This document shows positions 46,793-54,162 of a DNA stretch of 64,000 nucleotides, piece after piece; position 1 is the stretch's first letter, and each line of letters starts with the position of its first letter. The stretch is from Turicibacter faecis (GTDB taxonomy: Bacteria; Bacillota_I; Bacilli_A; MOL361; Turicibacteraceae). Made by a program: the position numbers and the translations under genes. The stretch covers positions 1,580,001 through 1,644,000 of the forward strand of contig NZ_AP028127.1 in the NCBI RefSeq assembly GCF_037076425.1, written 5' to 3'. Under the pieces are notes generated by a model. It did no database searches. It was not told where the DNA came from and saw only the letters and a program-made list of their open reading frames with translations.

Positions 46793-48232
46793 CTAACCTT
46801 TGACTTTTTTATTAAACATTCGCGCTAACATGAGCGTTGCGATAAATCCAACGACAAATGCGATACCTAAAGTCACCATATATTGAAACATTGATTCTGG
46901 ACGAATAACGATCACACCAGGTAACCCAGCAGGCCCTGGTGAAACAGATAAGACCTTCATAAAAGTTCCATAAGCCGCTGCTACTGCTGAACCAACTAAT
47001 GCCCCAATAAACGGATATTTTAACTTCAGATTAACCCCAAAGACTGCCGGCTCAGTAATACCAAGTAACGCCGACACTCCCGATGCCGAAGCTAATCCTT
47101 TCATTTTAGTATCGTTTTTCATCAAATACATCACCGCTAACGCCGCTGCTCCTTGGGCGACATTCGAGGCAGCAACGACAGCGAAAGTAGGTGATCCACC
47201 TAGTGTCCCAATATTCGCTAAAATCTGAGTTTCTGCTGTAACTAATGAGTGATGCATTCCCGTAATCACTAATAACGGATAAGCTACCCCATAAATAGCC
47301 CCTCCAACAGGACCTAAAGAGAAAAATAACCACATGACTGCCTCAGTTAATCCGTCCCCGACGATTCGCATGATAGGACCTATGACGATAAACGTAAGAA
47401 CAGCCGTTACTAGCACAGCAACTAACGGGGTAATAATATTATCAAACATAGCTGGAACGATTTTTCGTGTTTTACGTTCGACTTTTGCTAACACAAATGC
47501 CGACACAATAATTGGTAAAACTGTTCCCTGATACCCCACCTTTGCGATTTCAAATCCAAAAACATTCCAAACAGGTATCGTCTGATCTAATAAAGCCTGT
47601 CCATAGCTATAGCCATTTAATAAATCTGGATGAATCATAATGGCCCCGATAACAGCCCCTAATACAGGCGTTCCTCCAAAAATCTTCACCGCCGAAAACC
47701 CAATTAAAACAGGTAAAAAGGTAAAAGCTGCATTTGAAAATAAATTAATCATCTCTGCTAAGTCTGCCATTTGCGGATAAGCTTCAATCAAAGACTTCCC
47801 TTCGATAAACAAACCTTGTGCAGTTAAGACATTATTTAGTCCCATGAGTAATCCAGCCGCAACTAAGGCAGGTAAAATGGGAACAAAAACATCGGCTAAT
47901 GACTTAAGTACTCGTTGAAAAACGTTCATTTTTGCCCCAGCTACCTCTTTTAGTTCCTCTTTTCCAATTTCTTGAATCCCAGTCTGTTTCAGAAATTCTT
48001 GATACACCTGATCGACGATTCCAGTCCCTAATATAATTTGAAACTGTCCTCCATTATTAAACGTTCCCTTCACTAACTCTAACGATTCAATTTGTTCAAC
48101 ATCTATTTTTTGATCCTCACACACGACAATCCGTAAACGTGTGGCACAACTTGCGACTCGAACAACATTCTCTTTCCCTCCAACAAGGAAAAGGATTTGA
48201 CTCGCCGTTTCTTGATATTTTTGTTGTTTCAC
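46793..48232 (-). CDS. scrA: Sucrose-specific PTS transporter subunit IIBC
   Basis: 479 residues. The IIB domain (1-90) carries the phosphorylated Cys29 in VASCATRLRIVV and GTFNNGGQFQIILG. The IIC domain (about 105-475) has roughly ten membrane segments with VLGAVIGAIMIHPDLLNGYSYG, ITGMHHSLVTAETQIL and GITEPAVFGVNLKLKYPF, the sucrose/trehalose class signature. There is no IIA domain, so a glucose-type IIA from elsewhere must supply phosphate. Sucrose arrives inside as sucrose-6-phosphate for ScrB. It is the first gene after the promoter and two operators. Confidence 0.94.
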   Translation of the reverse strand: MKQQKYQETASQILFLVGGKENVVRVASCATRLRIVVCEDQKIDVEQIESLELVKGTFNNGGQFQIILGTGIVDQVYQEFLKQTGIQEIGKEELKEVAGAKMNVFQRVLKSLADVFVPILPALVAAGLLMGLNNVLTAQGLFIEGKSLIEAYPQMADLAEMINLFSNAAFTFLPVLIGFSAVKIFGGTPVLGAVIGAIMIHPDLLNGYSYGQALLDQTIPVWNVFGFEIAKVGYQGTVLPIIVSAFVLAKVERKTRKIVPAMFDNIITPLVAVLVTAVLTFIVIGPIMRIVGDGLTEAVMWLFFSLGPVGGAIYGVAYPLLVITGMHHSLVTAETQILANIGTLGGSPTFAVVAASNVAQGAAALAVMYLMKNDTKMKGLASASGVSALLGITEPAVFGVNLKLKYPFIGALVGSAVAAAYGTFMKVLSVSPGPAGLPGVIVIRPESMFQYMVTLGIAFVVGFIATLMLARMFNKKVKG

Positions 48233-48257
48233 ATGATTCCCTCCTCTAGTTCACTTA

Positions 48258-48306
48258 AAATGAAACGTTTCATTTTTTAGGTTAAAAAATATGAAACGTT
48301 TCATTT
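48258..48306 (-). promoter_or_regulatory. Two ScrR operators
   Basis: Two identical palindromes ATGAAACGTTTCAT (48260-48273 and 48291-48304), with centres 31 bases apart, three helical turns. Both carry the central AACGTT of LacI-family sites. They lie just downstream of the predicted start site, so bound repressor would block transcription and may loop. Confidence 0.85.
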
Positions 48307-48315
48307 TTCATCTTC

Positions 48316-48344
48316 AGTATACTACGGGAAAGACCCCCTGTCAA
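48316..48344 (-). promoter_or_regulatory. Strong sigma-A promoter of the sucrose operon
   Basis: Minus strand TTGACA, a 17-base spacer and TATACT. The expected start near 48308 is just before the first operator. A degenerate cre-like AAAACGCTT sequence lies upstream at about 48356-48366 and may link the operon to catabolite control. Confidence 0.85.
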
Positions 48345-48376
48345 TAACAAAATGTAAAACGCTTCCTAACTTTCTT

Positions 48377-48414
48377 CAAAAGAAAAGGATACCCTGATTA
48401 ACAAGCTATCCTTT
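48377..48414 (-). terminator. Terminator of scrR
   Basis: AAAGGATA/TATCCTTT with a 15-base loop, followed by a T-rich tract; it overlaps the scrR end. Confidence 0.6.
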
Positions 48415-49386
48415 CGTTGTCTTTCCTTGGAAAAGCTGAACAGGCAATAATACCTCATGGGAAACCTCTCGTTTATTAATTAAGGCGATCACCCCATTAA
48501 CGCTCATTTTAGCGATTTCTTCAATCGGCTGACAAATCGTTGTAATTTTAATTTCATCCGTTGCTGAAGATTTAATTCCATCAAAACCAATAATCTGAAC
48601 ATCTTCTGGAATCCTCTTCCCATTTTTTGTTACGTAGTCTATCACCTGAAAGGCGTAATCATCCGTTACTGCAAATATTCCATCAATCGTTGATGTTTCG
48701 ATGACCTCTTTTTTTAAAAATAATTCTAAATTTCTCTGAAAAGTTTCATGATGCCCCTGATCATCAAATATCAGATAGGATTTTTGATGTCTTTCGCAAT
48801 AGTCAACAAAACCTTTTCTCCGATTTCTTGTGGCATTATCTTTCTTTGATCCGTGCCCAATAAAACAAACGGATTGACAACCTACATCGTCTAAATGCTT
48901 GGCCGCCAAAGCTCCTCCCGAAAAGTTATCACTACTCACATAGGGAATGTTATCATTAAAAAAACGATCAATACTAATTAATGGTATACTGTTAGAAATA
49001 TAAGACTCAATATCACTATAAGTAACCGTAATAATTCCATCCACCTGATTTTGTTTCGCCATTGTAAAATAAGCAAGTTCTGTTACGTAATCTCCCTCTG
49101 AATTACAAAGAATCATTTTATATTGTTTTTCCCTTAAATAACGTTCAATATGAAAAGCTAATTCCCCATAAAATGGATTCCATACTGTTGGAATAATAAG
49201 TGCAACAGTATGAGTACGGTTAACTTTTAAACCACGTGCATAAATATTAGGTTCATAATTTAATTCTTTAATAGCTAGCTCAACAGCCTGTTTTGTTTTC
49301 GGCTTCACCGCGATATTATTAATTACCTTTGACACTGTTCCAACAGAAACTCCTGCTCGCTTTGCTACCTCTTTAATCGTTGACAC
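48406..49386 (-). CDS. scrR: LacI-family sucrose operon repressor
   Basis: 326 residues. The HTH IKEVAKRAGVSVGTVSKVINN at 4-24 and hinge ELNYEPNIYARGLKVNRTHTVALIIP precede a periplasmic-binding-protein-like ligand domain (GIITVTYSDIESY, YVSSDNFSGGALAAKHL, IFAVTDDYAFQVIDY, IIGFDGIKSSATDEIKITTICQP). It likely binds the two ATGAAACGTTTCAT sites in front of scrA and is released by a sucrose-derived sugar phosphate. It lies upstream of scrA on the same strand, with its own terminator. Confidence 0.93.
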   Translation of the reverse strand: MSTIKEVAKRAGVSVGTVSKVINNIAVKPKTKQAVELAIKELNYEPNIYARGLKVNRTHTVALIIPTVWNPFYGELAFHIERYLREKQYKMILCNSEGDYVTELAYFTMAKQNQVDGIITVTYSDIESYISNSIPLISIDRFFNDNIPYVSSDNFSGGALAAKHLDDVGCQSVCFIGHGSKKDNATRNRRKGFVDYCERHQKSYLIFDDQGHHETFQRNLELFLKKEVIETSTIDGIFAVTDDYAFQVIDYVTKNGKRIPEDVQIIGFDGIKSSATDEIKITTICQPIEEIAKMSVNGVIALINKREVSHEVLLPVQLFQGKTTKG

Positions 49387-49464
49387 GTTAAACTCACCTT
49401 TTTCTGACTTTATTATTAATTAGATTATACCATTCCTCACGGACAAACATTCAGAATATGTCAT

Positions 49465-49503
49465 AAAAAAACACCAATCGCTTATAAAAAACGAATTGGT
49501 GTC
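49465..49503 (-). terminator. Terminator of the SEC-C gene
   Basis: ACACCAATTCG pairing with CGATTGGTGT around an A/T loop, T7 on the minus strand. Confidence 0.75.
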
Positions 49504-49512
49504 TTAACTATT

Positions 49513-50664
49513 TTATCGTCCACAACATTTTTTGTATTTTTTACCACTCTCGCATGGGCATGGTTCATTGCGACCTACTTTTGTCGATTTAACTGGATTA
49601 ATCATCGGTACAATCATTGGTGCACTCTCTGATTGTTGACTATCTTTTAAGTCGATTTGACGGAATCCTTTGTTTTCCCACGTACGGGCGTGGTTATAGG
49701 CATCCGTTAATAATACCATTAATTGTTGACTTGTCCCATATGCACCAATTTCAACCCCACGGTCCTCTAGTAACATAAAGGCGTATTTAGGTTGATACTC
49801 GTAGGCAAAAGATACGCCAATTGCATCTGTAATCTCATGTGCCTCCTGATCATTATGAACAATATGCTCAAAAATAAACGCTTCTACTTTTTCAAGCTCC
49901 TCTGTCCAATCTCCTTGATCCGTTCCGAATTTTAAAACTTCCTCTTTGGTCGGCATATAGTATGGCTTATCTTGATGAAGATCGTATAACTTAACCGCCT
50001 CCATCTCTGAATCCATGAGTAATGCGTCGCTCACAAATAAAGGCCCAAACGACTGAACATCCCCTTTAAAGGTTAATTTACAAAACAGCACATTTAAGGC
50101 TTCCTCAGGGGTTAACTCTCCCTCTTCGTATTGATTAAAGACAGTTACTAATTGATTAAACTCACACACACCATATAAATTAACAAGAGCCTTCATATAA
50201 AGATAAATTAAATCTGCACGGGCTTTAGTCGCCTCTAACGTTGTTAAATCAATGGCTTTGTATGCCTCTTTAACCACTTCAGGCATGACATAGACAACTT
50301 CCTTATCTTTCATCACCGGCAAAACGTAACCTAAACGATATAACACAAGGACACATCCACTTAATGTCGCATCTTGTGTTACATACGCTTCGTTTGCTAA
50401 CATGACAAAATCACTCATCATTAATTCATCAAATCCGCAAAGAATATACTCAAGTCGGTTAGCATCACTAATCGTCTCTTTAATACGCTCGATGAGTCCA
50501 CCTTTCGCTAAAGCCGAACACCCCTTTAAACCATGGGCATCCACAATTGACTTTAACTGTGTTTTCTTTAATTTATTTAAAATCGTCTCGAAACTTTCTG
50601 TATACTCACATTTAATGACATTCGAAACCATTGATTCTTTCACCATATCATTGATATTTTGCAT
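49513..50664 (-). CDS. SEC-C motif protein with N-terminal SAP/Rho-N-like domain
   Basis: About 383 residues, start ATG 50664 after AAGGTGGG. The C-terminus VGRNEPCPCESGKKYKKCCGR is a full SEC-C zinc motif (C-x-C-x8-C-C), as at the tail of SecA. The region near 25-60 (LNKLKKTQLKSIVDAHGLKGCSALAKGGLIERI) has the helix-turn-helix pattern of SAP/Rho-N nucleic-acid-binding domains. The middle is largely helical with no recognised motif. The function is not known; SEC-C tails often bind ribosomes or partner proteins. It is monocistronic. Confidence 0.8.
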   Translation of the reverse strand: MQNINDMVKESMVSNVIKCEYTESFETILNKLKKTQLKSIVDAHGLKGCSALAKGGLIERIKETISDANRLEYILCGFDELMMSDFVMLANEAYVTQDATLSGCVLVLYRLGYVLPVMKDKEVVYVMPEVVKEAYKAIDLTTLEATKARADLIYLYMKALVNLYGVCEFNQLVTVFNQYEEGELTPEEALNVLFCKLTFKGDVQSFGPLFVSDALLMDSEMEAVKLYDLHQDKPYYMPTKEEVLKFGTDQGDWTEELEKVEAFIFEHIVHNDQEAHEITDAIGVSFAYEYQPKYAFMLLEDRGVEIGAYGTSQQLMVLLTDAYNHARTWENKGFRQIDLKDSQQSESAPMIVPMINPVKSTKVGRNEPCPCESGKKYKKCCGR

Positions 50665-50744
50665 CAGTAATCCCACCTTACAAAAGAAAAGTCAACTCAA
50701 CCTAGCGAACGTTAAACATCCGCCCTTTTGAGTCGCAAGATTCG

Positions 50745-50840
50745 TTAGCAATCGCCAACCTCAATCACCATGATTAATGCATAGCACGACTCAACCCAAA
50801 CGATTCCATTTTTAAAATAAGACATTGACGTCTTAATCAT
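50745..50840 (-). CDS. Possible 31-residue hydrophobic peptide
   Basis: ATG to TAA on the minus strand, MIKTSMSYFKNGIVWVES then CYALIMVIEVGDC. The middle is hydrophobic, suggestive of a tiny membrane peptide. The ribosome site (CCGGGAA) is weak and there is no family match that I know. It lies within an otherwise non-coding gap of more than 500 bases upstream of the SEC-C gene. Chance occurrence is quite possible. Confidence 0.25.
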   Translation of the reverse strand: MIKTSMSYFKNGIVWVESCYALIMVIEVGDC

Positions 50841-50851
50841 TTCCCGGATTC

Positions 50852-50917
50852 TTTTGGTTTTGATGGCGCACACCTTACTTCATGACCTTATTTCTTTATA
50901 CAACTCCAAAACCAAAA
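50852..50917. repeat. Inverted repeat in the gap before the M50 gene
   Basis: TTTTGGTTTTG (50852-50862) and CAAAACCAAAA (50907-50917) form an 11-bp stem with a 44-base loop. The wider gap 50665-51246 otherwise shows no gene other than the doubtful 31-codon frame and, at the right end, the promoter and leader of the M50 gene. Confidence 0.55.
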
Positions 50918-51063
50918 CATCGACTTGTATTTCTTCATCTATGTTCTGATGATTCATGCCGTGTACAACACTTGATAAACGTGCCAATTATCCATTAAAA
51001 AATGAAAACTAATCGTATTATACAAAAAAAAAGACGTTAAATAAATGATTTTGTTGTATTTTT

Positions 51064-51092
51064 TTGAAATCTTATATCACTTTTTGTAGAAT
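51064..51092 (+). promoter_or_regulatory. Promoter of the M50 protease gene
   Basis: TTGAAA, a 17-base spacer and TAGAAT. The start near 51099 would give a 148-base untranslated leader. Confidence 0.6.
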
Positions 51093-51164
51093 AGCGAACA
51101 GATTTTCCATTTATTTCATCATCCCAACGAACATTTATCCAAATAATCTAAAATATAGGAATAT

Positions 51165-51240
51165 CCCCCCTCCCCTAAACGTCATGATTACTAAAATACA
51201 TGCATATAGTATAGTAATATCACCATAAAAAAAGGGGGGG
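51165..51240 (+). promoter_or_regulatory. Leader with C-run complementary to the poly-G ribosome site
   Basis: CCCCCCTCCCC at 51165-51175 can pair with the unusual Shine-Dalgarno of seven G at 51234-51240 (UCCCCCCU with AGGGGGG), hiding the ribosome site of the M50 gene in a long hairpin. The seven-G site itself is a poor match to AGGAGG and is unusual in this window. Confidence 0.5.
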
Positions 51241-51246
51241 AATTTT

Positions 51247-52071
51247 ATGGCCGTTTTTTGGTATGTTTTAGTTGCTTATCTGAGCATTTTTATTCATGAA
51301 CTTGGACACTATACATCAGCCTATCTTTTCGGTATTAAGGCCACAGACGTTATTACGGGAATGGGATTTAAATTCTTCACGTTTAAAACAAAATCCACGA
51401 CATTCCGATTCAACATTATTCCTGGTGGAGGCGTGACCATCTATCCGCAAAATCAGGAATTAACTCTTTCACGTTTAAAACAGTTTATCGTCCTAGGTTC
51501 TGGAGTCACCTTTAACTATATAGCCGCTGTTTGTGCGACTACACTCTACCTTAAAACATCACCGATTGCTGGATTTTTGGCTTTTAATCAAATGATTATT
51601 AATTTTATAAAGACACTCTTTACCCTCTTTTCTATCGATCATTTTTTGGCACCCCATGTTGGAATGGCAGAATCAATTGGAATGATCGCCAATCAATTTA
51701 CAACGGGACAATTTGTTCTCTTCATTTTTATTTTTATGAATCTTCTTCTGTTTCTCTTTAACTTACTTCCTATTCCTTACTTTGACGGAGGACAGATGAT
51801 TTCCCTTTATACGGATCCGATTCTTCAAAGGATAGGACTTTCAGAAGCAGTGTTAGAACAAATTAAAATTTTAATTAATCAATTAATCGGAATACTACTT
51901 CTCATCGCTGCCTGCTTACCTTTAATCAACGAGGCCTACCACCGTATCATTAAAACATATTTATCAGAACATGACATGATAAAGTGGGCCCTGATCGTCG
52001 TTGGGTTCTTATTGATTAAACGACTCGTTTCACCACTTATCTCATCACATAAAAAGAAAAAAAGAGTCTGA
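51247..52071 (+). CDS. M50-family site-2 protease-like membrane metallopeptidase
   Basis: 274 residues. The zinc motif HELGH is in the first membrane helix (IFIHELGHYTSAYLFGIK, about 17-21), and the third ligand in LFNLLPIPYFDGGQM near 177-191, the N-x-x-P-x-P-x-x-D-G-G variant of M50. At least five membrane segments. There is no PDZ domain, so it resembles the smaller SpoIVFB-type or YydH-type site-2 proteases rather than RseP. Substrate unknown. It is alone on the plus strand, with a long leader and a G-run ribosome site. It converges with the ECF S-component gene, and both stop codons are inside a shared terminator. Confidence 0.85.
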   Translation: MAVFWYVLVAYLSIFIHELGHYTSAYLFGIKATDVITGMGFKFFTFKTKSTTFRFNIIPGGGVTIYPQNQELTLSRLKQFIVLGSGVTFNYIAAVCATTLYLKTSPIAGFLAFNQMIINFIKTLFTLFSIDHFLAPHVGMAESIGMIANQFTTGQFVLFIFIFMNLLLFLFNLLPIPYFDGGQMISLYTDPILQRIGLSEAVLEQIKILINQLIGILLLIAACLPLINEAYHRIIKTYLSEHDMIKWALIVVGFLLIKRLVSPLISSHKKKKRV

Positions 52072-52091
52072 GTTTTTTACTCAGACTCTTT
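52061..52091. terminator. Bidirectional terminator built from both stop regions
   Basis: AAAGAGTCTGAGT/ACTCAGACTCTTT, a 13-bp perfect stem. The TGA of the M50 gene lies in the left arm and the TGA of the ECF gene in the right arm. Confidence 0.88.
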
Positions 52092-52569
52092 TCATGACCT
52101 TAGATAAAATTGGAAGTAAAAAGATTGTAGCCAGAAAAGTGCTCACACCGTTTCCAACAGACGTCTGAAATCCCAATAATAAGTGTATCCCTAATGCCCT
52201 ACCTGTCATACCACTTAAGAAAATAAAGGGAAGGTCAATCAGAGTCCCCGATAAAAAGGCACCTAAAAACCCTAAACACGCAACAACATATTCTGACCTT
52301 AGACGCCGGCCAATCAAATGATAGATAATCGCGTAGGTTGGAAAAATAAGCACATACATCAGCGTCCATGGTTGGGCTCCATAAACAAGAACAATGAGTA
52401 AACACGCGATTAAGACAGATAAAATAGCTTGTCGTTTAGGTAAAGATATCCCATAAAGTAAAACGGTAAAGTTAAACAGTTCGACATAGAGGACCAGTGA
52501 GCCACAATGATAAATGATAAATAGCAAGGAAGCCAAAGCGGAAATCCTCGCAAGCTCTCTAACCTTCAT
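52081..52569 (-). CDS. ECF transporter S component-like membrane protein
   Basis: 162 residues, six hydrophobic segments. The N-terminal MKVRELARISALASLLFIIYH is the S-component signature (short basic start then A-L-x-A-L pattern), and YGAQPWTLMYVLIFPTYAIIYHLIG and GTLIDLPFIFLSG form later helices. S components bind a vitamin or trace compound and use a shared EcfAAT module that is not in this window. It overlaps the upstream DUF4430 lipoprotein-like gene by 11 bases, an association seen for cobalamin- or related-compound uptake sets; the ligand is not determined. Confidence 0.75.
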   Translation of the reverse strand: MKVRELARISALASLLFIIYHCGSLVLYVELFNFTVLLYGISLPKRQAILSVLIACLLIVLVYGAQPWTLMYVLIFPTYAIIYHLIGRRLRSEYVVACLGFLGAFLSGTLIDLPFIFLSGMTGRALGIHLLLGFQTSVGNGVSTFLATIFLLPILSKVMKRV

Positions 52570-53017
52570 TTTCGCCCCCTAGCAGGGAACTATAGTGGAA
52601 AGTCACCTCATCTTTATCAAAAAGGGGAAGTTGATCAGCACTAGGGGCCTGACCAAGAGGCATGACGATTCCCTGCTCTTTTGACTCATATTGATAAAGC
52701 CAAAAAGGACCCGAGGGACCATTGTCTTTCGCACTCAAACCTAAAATTCCTGTAATGTATAGTCCGTATTTAGATTCCTCAGCCTCTAACTGTAATGCTT
52801 CATGATTTTCTCTTAAAAATTCACCCAAGGAACTTGCATTTGTCTTAAACACTTGATGATCAAGTAAAACCGATGAGGTTTGTTCATCAATTACCGTGAG
52901 AACAAGCTCCTTTTCTTCTCGTTCACCATCAGTTGGCGAGAAGGTATAAGTCAACGTAACCCCGATCACGATAACCGCGAAAGCGATAAGTATCTTTTTG
53001 AAGTTCAACACAGTCAC
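52559..53017 (-). CDS. Extracytoplasmic DUF4430 protein
   Basis: About 153 residues, start GTG at 53017 five bases after AGGAG (a GTG two codons later is also possible). The N-terminal helix LNFKKILIAFAVIVIGVTLTYTF anchors it to the outer face of the membrane; there is no Cys lipobox. The domain ends with GPFWLYQYESKEQGIVMPLGQAPSADQLPLFDKDEVTFHYS, the DUF4430 pattern shared with the C-terminal domain of transcobalamin-like proteins. It probably captures a ligand for the overlapping S component (inference). Confidence 0.75.
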   Translation of the reverse strand: MTVLNFKKILIAFAVIVIGVTLTYTFSPTDGEREEKELVLTVIDEQTSSVLLDHQVFKTNASSLGEFLRENHEALQLEAEESKYGLYITGILGLSAKDNGPSGPFWLYQYESKEQGIVMPLGQAPSADQLPLFDKDEVTFHYSSLLGGENEG

Positions 53018-53220
53018 ATCCTCTCCTAAAATAAAACATTTGACCCTAAACTCCCTTATTATAGCGGAACAACGAAATATACACAATAATAAATACTTTT
53101 TTCAATCAAACTGTATGTTTATTGAAAAAGTGAACCATACTAAAGTTGGTACACTTTCATATTTTTCAATGTGTCACCGGGCGATGAGGCGCTTGTGTTG
53201 ACGATGAAATGCTTCCTTCA

Positions 53221-53252
53221 AAAAAACACTGATGGGATTTTCAGTGTTTTTT
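53221..53252 (-). terminator. Terminator of the lipoprotein gene
   Basis: AAAACACTGA/TCAGTGTTTT, loop TGGGATT, T- and A-rich flanks. Confidence 0.8.
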
Positions 53253-53253
53253 T

Positions 53254-54057
53254 CTATTCCTCTTTAAAGTATTGATCAAGACGAACATCATAGACAACAC
53301 GCACCCATTGTCCTTTATCCTGATACGTGTAACTCACCCGTTTAAATTGATAATCCTTCCATTTTTTCTTTGATAAATTTGACGTTGTTAATAGGGAGCT
53401 TTGTTGATTCCCCCCAATTTCTAATGGGTGATAAAGGGTATGGGTCTCACCTAAATCGTCCTCAAATGTATACATTATATTTTGAATCGCATGTGAAGAA
53501 TTGTTCTTTAAATACGTTTGAAGCTTAACCCCTGCCCCTTCCGGTGCAAACGTTGGATTAACAAATTCAATATCGTCAACTTTTACCTTAGGGTTAATCG
53601 TCTCGCGTTCAGTAGATTCACTATACGTATAAAAATCGCGTCCGACATCATACATCACCACGGTCTCTTGATTCTCCTCATCAATCATTTTAATAGTAAA
53701 GCGAGTCTTTTTTAAATCTTTCAATTTTAGACTCTGTGGCCCAACGCAGCGAATCCATCCGCTCGTATCCCCAGGTTTTAACGTATCCTGGGTCACAATG
53801 GTCGTATGTTGCCCATCTTTTAGTTCAACCTCAATGGTCACACCTTGAACCGTGTGTTTTGAACGATTTTTTATTTTTGCTTGATAAACGGCTACCTCGC
53901 TTCCTTCTTCTCGTTCAAGTGATACATCAACTAGTTCAATTTCTTCAATCTGAATATAATGACGATTCGCCTTCCCGTCCTCTGCCTCCATCTCACATCC
54001 AAACAAAACCAAGATTAACATACATGCGAACGTAAGATATATCCATTTGAGTTTCAT
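53254..54057 (-). CDS. Lipoprotein with two similar beta-domains
   Basis: 267 residues. Signal peptide with a lipobox L-V-L-F-G-C (Cys21), so the mature protein is lipid-anchored outside. Two related segments follow: IEEIELVDVSLEREEGSEVAVYQAKIKNRSKHTVQGVTIEVEL at about 35-78 and VDDIEFVNPTFAPEGAGVKLQTYLKNNSSHAIQNIMYTFE at about 160-200, each with the pattern strand, N/K-x-S, H-x-I/V-Q-x-I/V. Such repeats resemble Ig-like or DUF4352-type modules. The function is not known. It is monocistronic between an aldo-keto reductase and the DUF4430 gene. Confidence 0.75.
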   Translation of the reverse strand: MKLKWIYLTFACMLILVLFGCEMEAEDGKANRHYIQIEEIELVDVSLEREEGSEVAVYQAKIKNRSKHTVQGVTIEVELKDGQHTTIVTQDTLKPGDTSGWIRCVGPQSLKLKDLKKTRFTIKMIDEENQETVVMYDVGRDFYTYSESTERETINPKVKVDDIEFVNPTFAPEGAGVKLQTYLKNNSSHAIQNIMYTFEDDLGETHTLYHPLEIGGNQQSSLLTTSNLSKKKWKDYQFKRVSYTYQDKGQWVRVVYDVRLDQYFKEE

Positions 54058-54128
54058 CCCTTTTCACCCCTTTTTAGCCTTTACTATTAAAATGACCCTA
54101 AATCTTTTTTTTATACTCACCACAAATA

Positions 54129-54162
54129 TAAAAAGGTAGGAACATCGGTTCCTACCTTTTTA
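54129..54162 (-). terminator. Terminator of the aldo-keto reductase gene
   Basis: AAAAAGGTAGGAAC/GTTCCTACCTTTTT with the loop ATCG, directly at the end of the gene. Confidence 0.88.

Noticed and set aside
48353-48367. Canonical cre site upstream of the sucrose promoter
   Set aside because: The sequence AAAACGCTTCC matches the cre consensus only in the centre; kept only as a weak remark in the promoter entry.
51247-52071. SpoIVFB assignment for the M50 protease
   Set aside because: It has the M50 motifs but no SpoIVFA partner or CBS domain, so only the family is stated.
53018-53253. Cobalamin riboswitch upstream of the DUF4430/ECF pair
   Set aside because: No B12-box or paired peripheral elements could be recognised there.
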